From: Mucilaginibacter xinganensis
Lineage (GTDB): Bacteria; Bacteroidota; Bacteroidia; Sphingobacteriales; Sphingobacteriaceae
Direction of reading: 5' to 3'
NCBI RefSeq assembly: GCF_002257585.1
Contig: NZ_CP022743.1
Coordinates: forward strand, 3,596,001 to 3,660,000
DNA: 64,000 nt
In this document: in pieces, positions 62,106 through 64,000 of the stretch
Layout: the number at the start of each line of letters is the position of its first letter
Numbering within the stretch: position 1 is the stretch's first letter
Position numbers and translations under genes: made by a program
The notes under the pieces: generated by a model
Told to the model about the DNA's origin: nothing
What the model saw: the letters and a program-made list of their open reading frames with translations, nothing else
Databases searched by the model: none

Positions 62106-63731
62106 TTAATAATCCCCTTTGCCTGAAAGGATCATTGAAGCAAGCTTTTCATCGTGGTTATAAATATCGTTCCGGAAATTTAAAGTGTTGTCGCGGTCGA
62201 TAAATGCAGTGAAATAAGCAATAAATACGGGCACTTTTTTAGTTAGCGTTACGGTTTGCTCTTTGCCCGAGTCCATTGCCTGGTCTATTTTGGCTGTACT
62301 CCAGGCCGGGTAATCTTTTAGTAAGAAAGTAGCCAATTTAAAAGGCTCCTGTATGCGGATGCACCCGTGGCTAAAACCTCTTGATGATTCACTGAATAAC
62401 GATTTAGACGGCGTGTCGTGCAGGTAGATATTATAACTGTTAGGGAAAAGGAATTTCACCAGTCCCAATGAATTCTCCGGACCTGGTTTTTGCCTCACAA
62501 CCGGCAACCCATCTCTGTAACCGGTTATTTCCATATGCTCTTTAGCCAGGTAATTGGCTCGTTTCCTCATTGCCGGCAGCACTTCTTTTTGTACTATGGA
62601 GGGTGGCACGTTCCAGTAAGGGCTAAATACAATGTATTGTATCTCACCATAAAACACGGTAGTTTGGTGCACTGTTTGCCCCACTACCACGTTACAGCTC
62701 CACAATAAGCTATCAGCATGGTAAACATGTAATTTAAACTCCGGAATATTCACCACCAGGTAATCAGAATTTAAGCTAAGGGGGAGCCACCGGCAACGTT
62801 CCATATTCACCAACAGCTGCTTAATCCGGCTTTTCAACGGCACATTCAATTCAGCAACAGTAGCGGTGTTAAGCAACCCGTTGTTAATAAGGCCATGCCG
62901 TGCCTGAAAATGTTTTAGAGCCGTCGCCAGCAAAGTATCAAAGTTATTATTTACGGTATCTGCATGATAGTCTCCAAGTTTATATAAACGAGCCTTCACA
63001 AGCGGAATAACTGACGAAGTATCCCCGGGTTTAACAGACCCTTTTTTAATAGTAAAAGGGAGCCAGTTATCCAGTGAATCCAGCTTCCTGTATTTACTTA
63101 AATAATTACGTAACAATTCATACTGGCGATAAACTGGCTCAGTTGCCGGCGCCGCCTTACCCTTTATTTTTAGAATACTGTCAAGGTATTCGTTATACGC
63201 TACTTTCTTTCGGGGTAGATACCAGTTTAAAGATTTGCTTACAGTACTGCTCATACCGTTCCAGGCCAGTTTCGAAAATACAAAATATTGTGCGGTAAGC
63301 ATTAGTTCCAATTGTACGTCAGTACCTTCCTTTTTACTATTGTATACTAACGAGTCGAGTACTTTTTGATAAGGCGCGCTTTTATAAACGCCCTCATCCT
63401 GCAGATTACTTACCCGGCTAAACAAATTGCCTGCCTGCTCAATCAGCACACCGTCATTAAACCACGCGTAGGAATACTTCCTCCTTTTATAAAAATCGCC
63501 AATATCAGCAGTGTAGGGTTTAAAGTCAGGGTAATTTTTTATAAAGCTAACAAGTTCCGTGCTATCAAAAATAGCTTTAGACTGATCACTGAAATTACCG
63601 GGAATAGTTTGACTCCAGCTTTTTTTTAATGAATCAACAGGATTAGTTTTCTTTTCGCCCTGGCCGCAACTGCTCAACGATACGCTGGCCAAAACGAAGA
63701 ACAGTATGCTTTTCAGCCAGTTATTTTGCAT
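62106..63731 (-). CDS. L,D-transpeptidase, YcbB-like lipoprotein
   Basis: The 541-residue protein has a signal peptide with lipobox (SLSSC, Cys about 22). It has a scaffold and peptidoglycan-binding part (RLYKLGDYHADTVNNNFDTL, LKHFQARHGLINNGLLNTAT) and the YkuD catalytic motif SRGFSHGCIRIQEPFKLATF, with His and Cys of SHGCxR. It would crosslink meso-diaminopimelate residues or attach proteins. The ATG at 63731 is chosen because the N-terminus of the longer frame is not signal-like. Confidence 0.92.
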   Translation of the reverse strand: MQNNWLKSILFFVLASVSLSSCGQGEKKTNPVDSLKKSWSQTIPGNFSDQSKAIFDSTELVSFIKNYPDFKPYTADIGDFYKRRKYSYAWFNDGVLIEQAGNLFSRVSNLQDEGVYKSAPYQKVLDSLVYNSKKEGTDVQLELMLTAQYFVFSKLAWNGMSSTVSKSLNWYLPRKKVAYNEYLDSILKIKGKAAPATEPVYRQYELLRNYLSKYRKLDSLDNWLPFTIKKGSVKPGDTSSVIPLVKARLYKLGDYHADTVNNNFDTLLATALKHFQARHGLINNGLLNTATVAELNVPLKSRIKQLLVNMERCRWLPLSLNSDYLVVNIPEFKLHVYHADSLLWSCNVVVGQTVHQTTVFYGEIQYIVFSPYWNVPPSIVQKEVLPAMRKRANYLAKEHMEITGYRDGLPVVRQKPGPENSLGLVKFLFPNSYNIYLHDTPSKSLFSESSRGFSHGCIRIQEPFKLATFLLKDYPAWSTAKIDQAMDSGKEQTVTLTKKVPVFIAYFTAFIDRDNTLNFRNDIYNHDEKLASMILSGKGDY

Positions 63732-63888
63732 GATTTTCAGGGACATTAACAGCATATAAAGGTAAAATAAACCTTTTTGACCAATTGCTAATTTACAGCT
63801 TTCATTTCACATATTGTGTTGCCGGACAAAAGCAACATCAGATAAGTGTATTAACTTAGTCCGGAAAAGTTTAATAGTAAATATCTAT

Positions 63889-64000
63889 ATGAAAACAGGA
63901 CTAGTACTTTCGGGCGGAGGCGCGCGCTGCATTGCACATCTTGGTTTGTTACATGGCTTGGAGGAAATGAACATCCGTCCGGGGGTGATCTCAGGTGTCA
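63889..64000 (+). CDS. Patatin-like phospholipase, 3' truncated by window edge
   Basis: Only 37 codons are in the window. MKTGLVLSGGGARCIAHLGL contains the oxyanion motif GGGAR and the segment leading to the GxSxG nucleophile, which would follow immediately after the SGV at the edge. It is a cytosolic or secreted lipid hydrolase family. Confidence 0.88.
   Translation, partial: MKTGLVLSGGGARCIAHLGLLHGLEEMNIRPGVISGV

Noticed and set aside
1..64000. tRNA, rRNA, tmRNA, CRISPR array, prophage or transposase genes
   Set aside because: I looked for cloverleaf-like segments, regularly spaced repeats, and integrase or transposase motifs and recognised none. A covariance-model search would be needed to exclude small RNA genes.

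Overview
The window reads as chromosomal DNA of a Bacteroidota member, most likely family Sphingobacteriaceae (Mucilaginibacter/Pedobacter type). Reasons: starts lack Shine-Dalgarno sequences; several genes are preceded by the Bacteroidota -7 box TAnnTTTG; the gene set includes mqnC (futalosine menaquinone route), type-B L31, sialate O-acetylesterase, BlaI/M56 pairs, an RND pump fused to its outer-membrane factor, and small Asp/Ser/Lys/Thr lipoproteins. No rRNA, tRNA, CRISPR array, prophage or transposase was recognised. The genus is an inference.

Layout. 1-7.5 kb: a truncated phenylacetate-CoA-ligase-like gene, SRPBCC and NUDIX proteins, biotin carboxylase, an acetyltransferase, a di-heme-motif cytochrome c, and a BlaI/M56-peptidase pair with a clear promoter and tandem operator. 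7.6-15.1 kb: topoisomerase IB, aldo/keto reductase, threonine aldolase, a GT90-like transferase, then a HI0933-type flavoprotein whose start codon overlaps that of divergent nuoA; nuoB follows. 15.1-16.7 kb: a YedY-like molybdoenzyme with its b-type cytochrome. 16.8-19.7 kb: an accessory island. A former esterase/membrane-protein tandem duplication has been gutted by a roughly 1.2-kb insert made of two direct copies of a ~278-bp element with terminal inverted repeats. The two copies flank AT-rich cargo, read here as a truncated toxin tail overlapping an immunity-like gene.

19.7-29.3 kb: fasciclin protein, isocitrate dehydrogenase, purK-purE, YqgE, pdxH translationally coupled to nuoC, a JmjC/cupin hydroxylase, then nuoD. 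The complex I genes nuoA, B, C and D are therefore scattered over 15 kb in three places. 29.4-32.2 kb: ECF sigma factor with an anti-sigma-like membrane protein that carries a trypsin-like protease, and two tandem repeat-rich lipoproteins. 32.2-39 kb: ModF-like double ABC ATPase, mqnC, scpB, acidic protein, GNAT-like protein, XRE regulator, UspA. 39.1-43 kb: a reverse-strand housekeeping run, rpmE2, GlmU-like, tpiA, membrane protein, prmA. 43.1-49.7 kb: beta-helix lipoprotein, methylmalonyl-CoA epimerase, iscS-iscU-iscA, sialate O-acetylesterase. 49.9-55.3 kb: small proteins, ung, Lrp, a DtxR-type regulator coupled to an Nramp transporter with fused UspA domain, smpB. 55.3-61.3 kb: heavy-metal RND efflux operon. 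61.3-64 kb: HdeD-like protein, L,D-transpeptidase, and the start of a patatin gene.

Many intergenic gaps contain paired inverted low-complexity words, a different word in each gap, usually at gene 3' ends. They look like a dispersed class of hairpins. Such sequence has also become coding in the tail of nuoA. Names rest on motifs read by eye; no database search was run.
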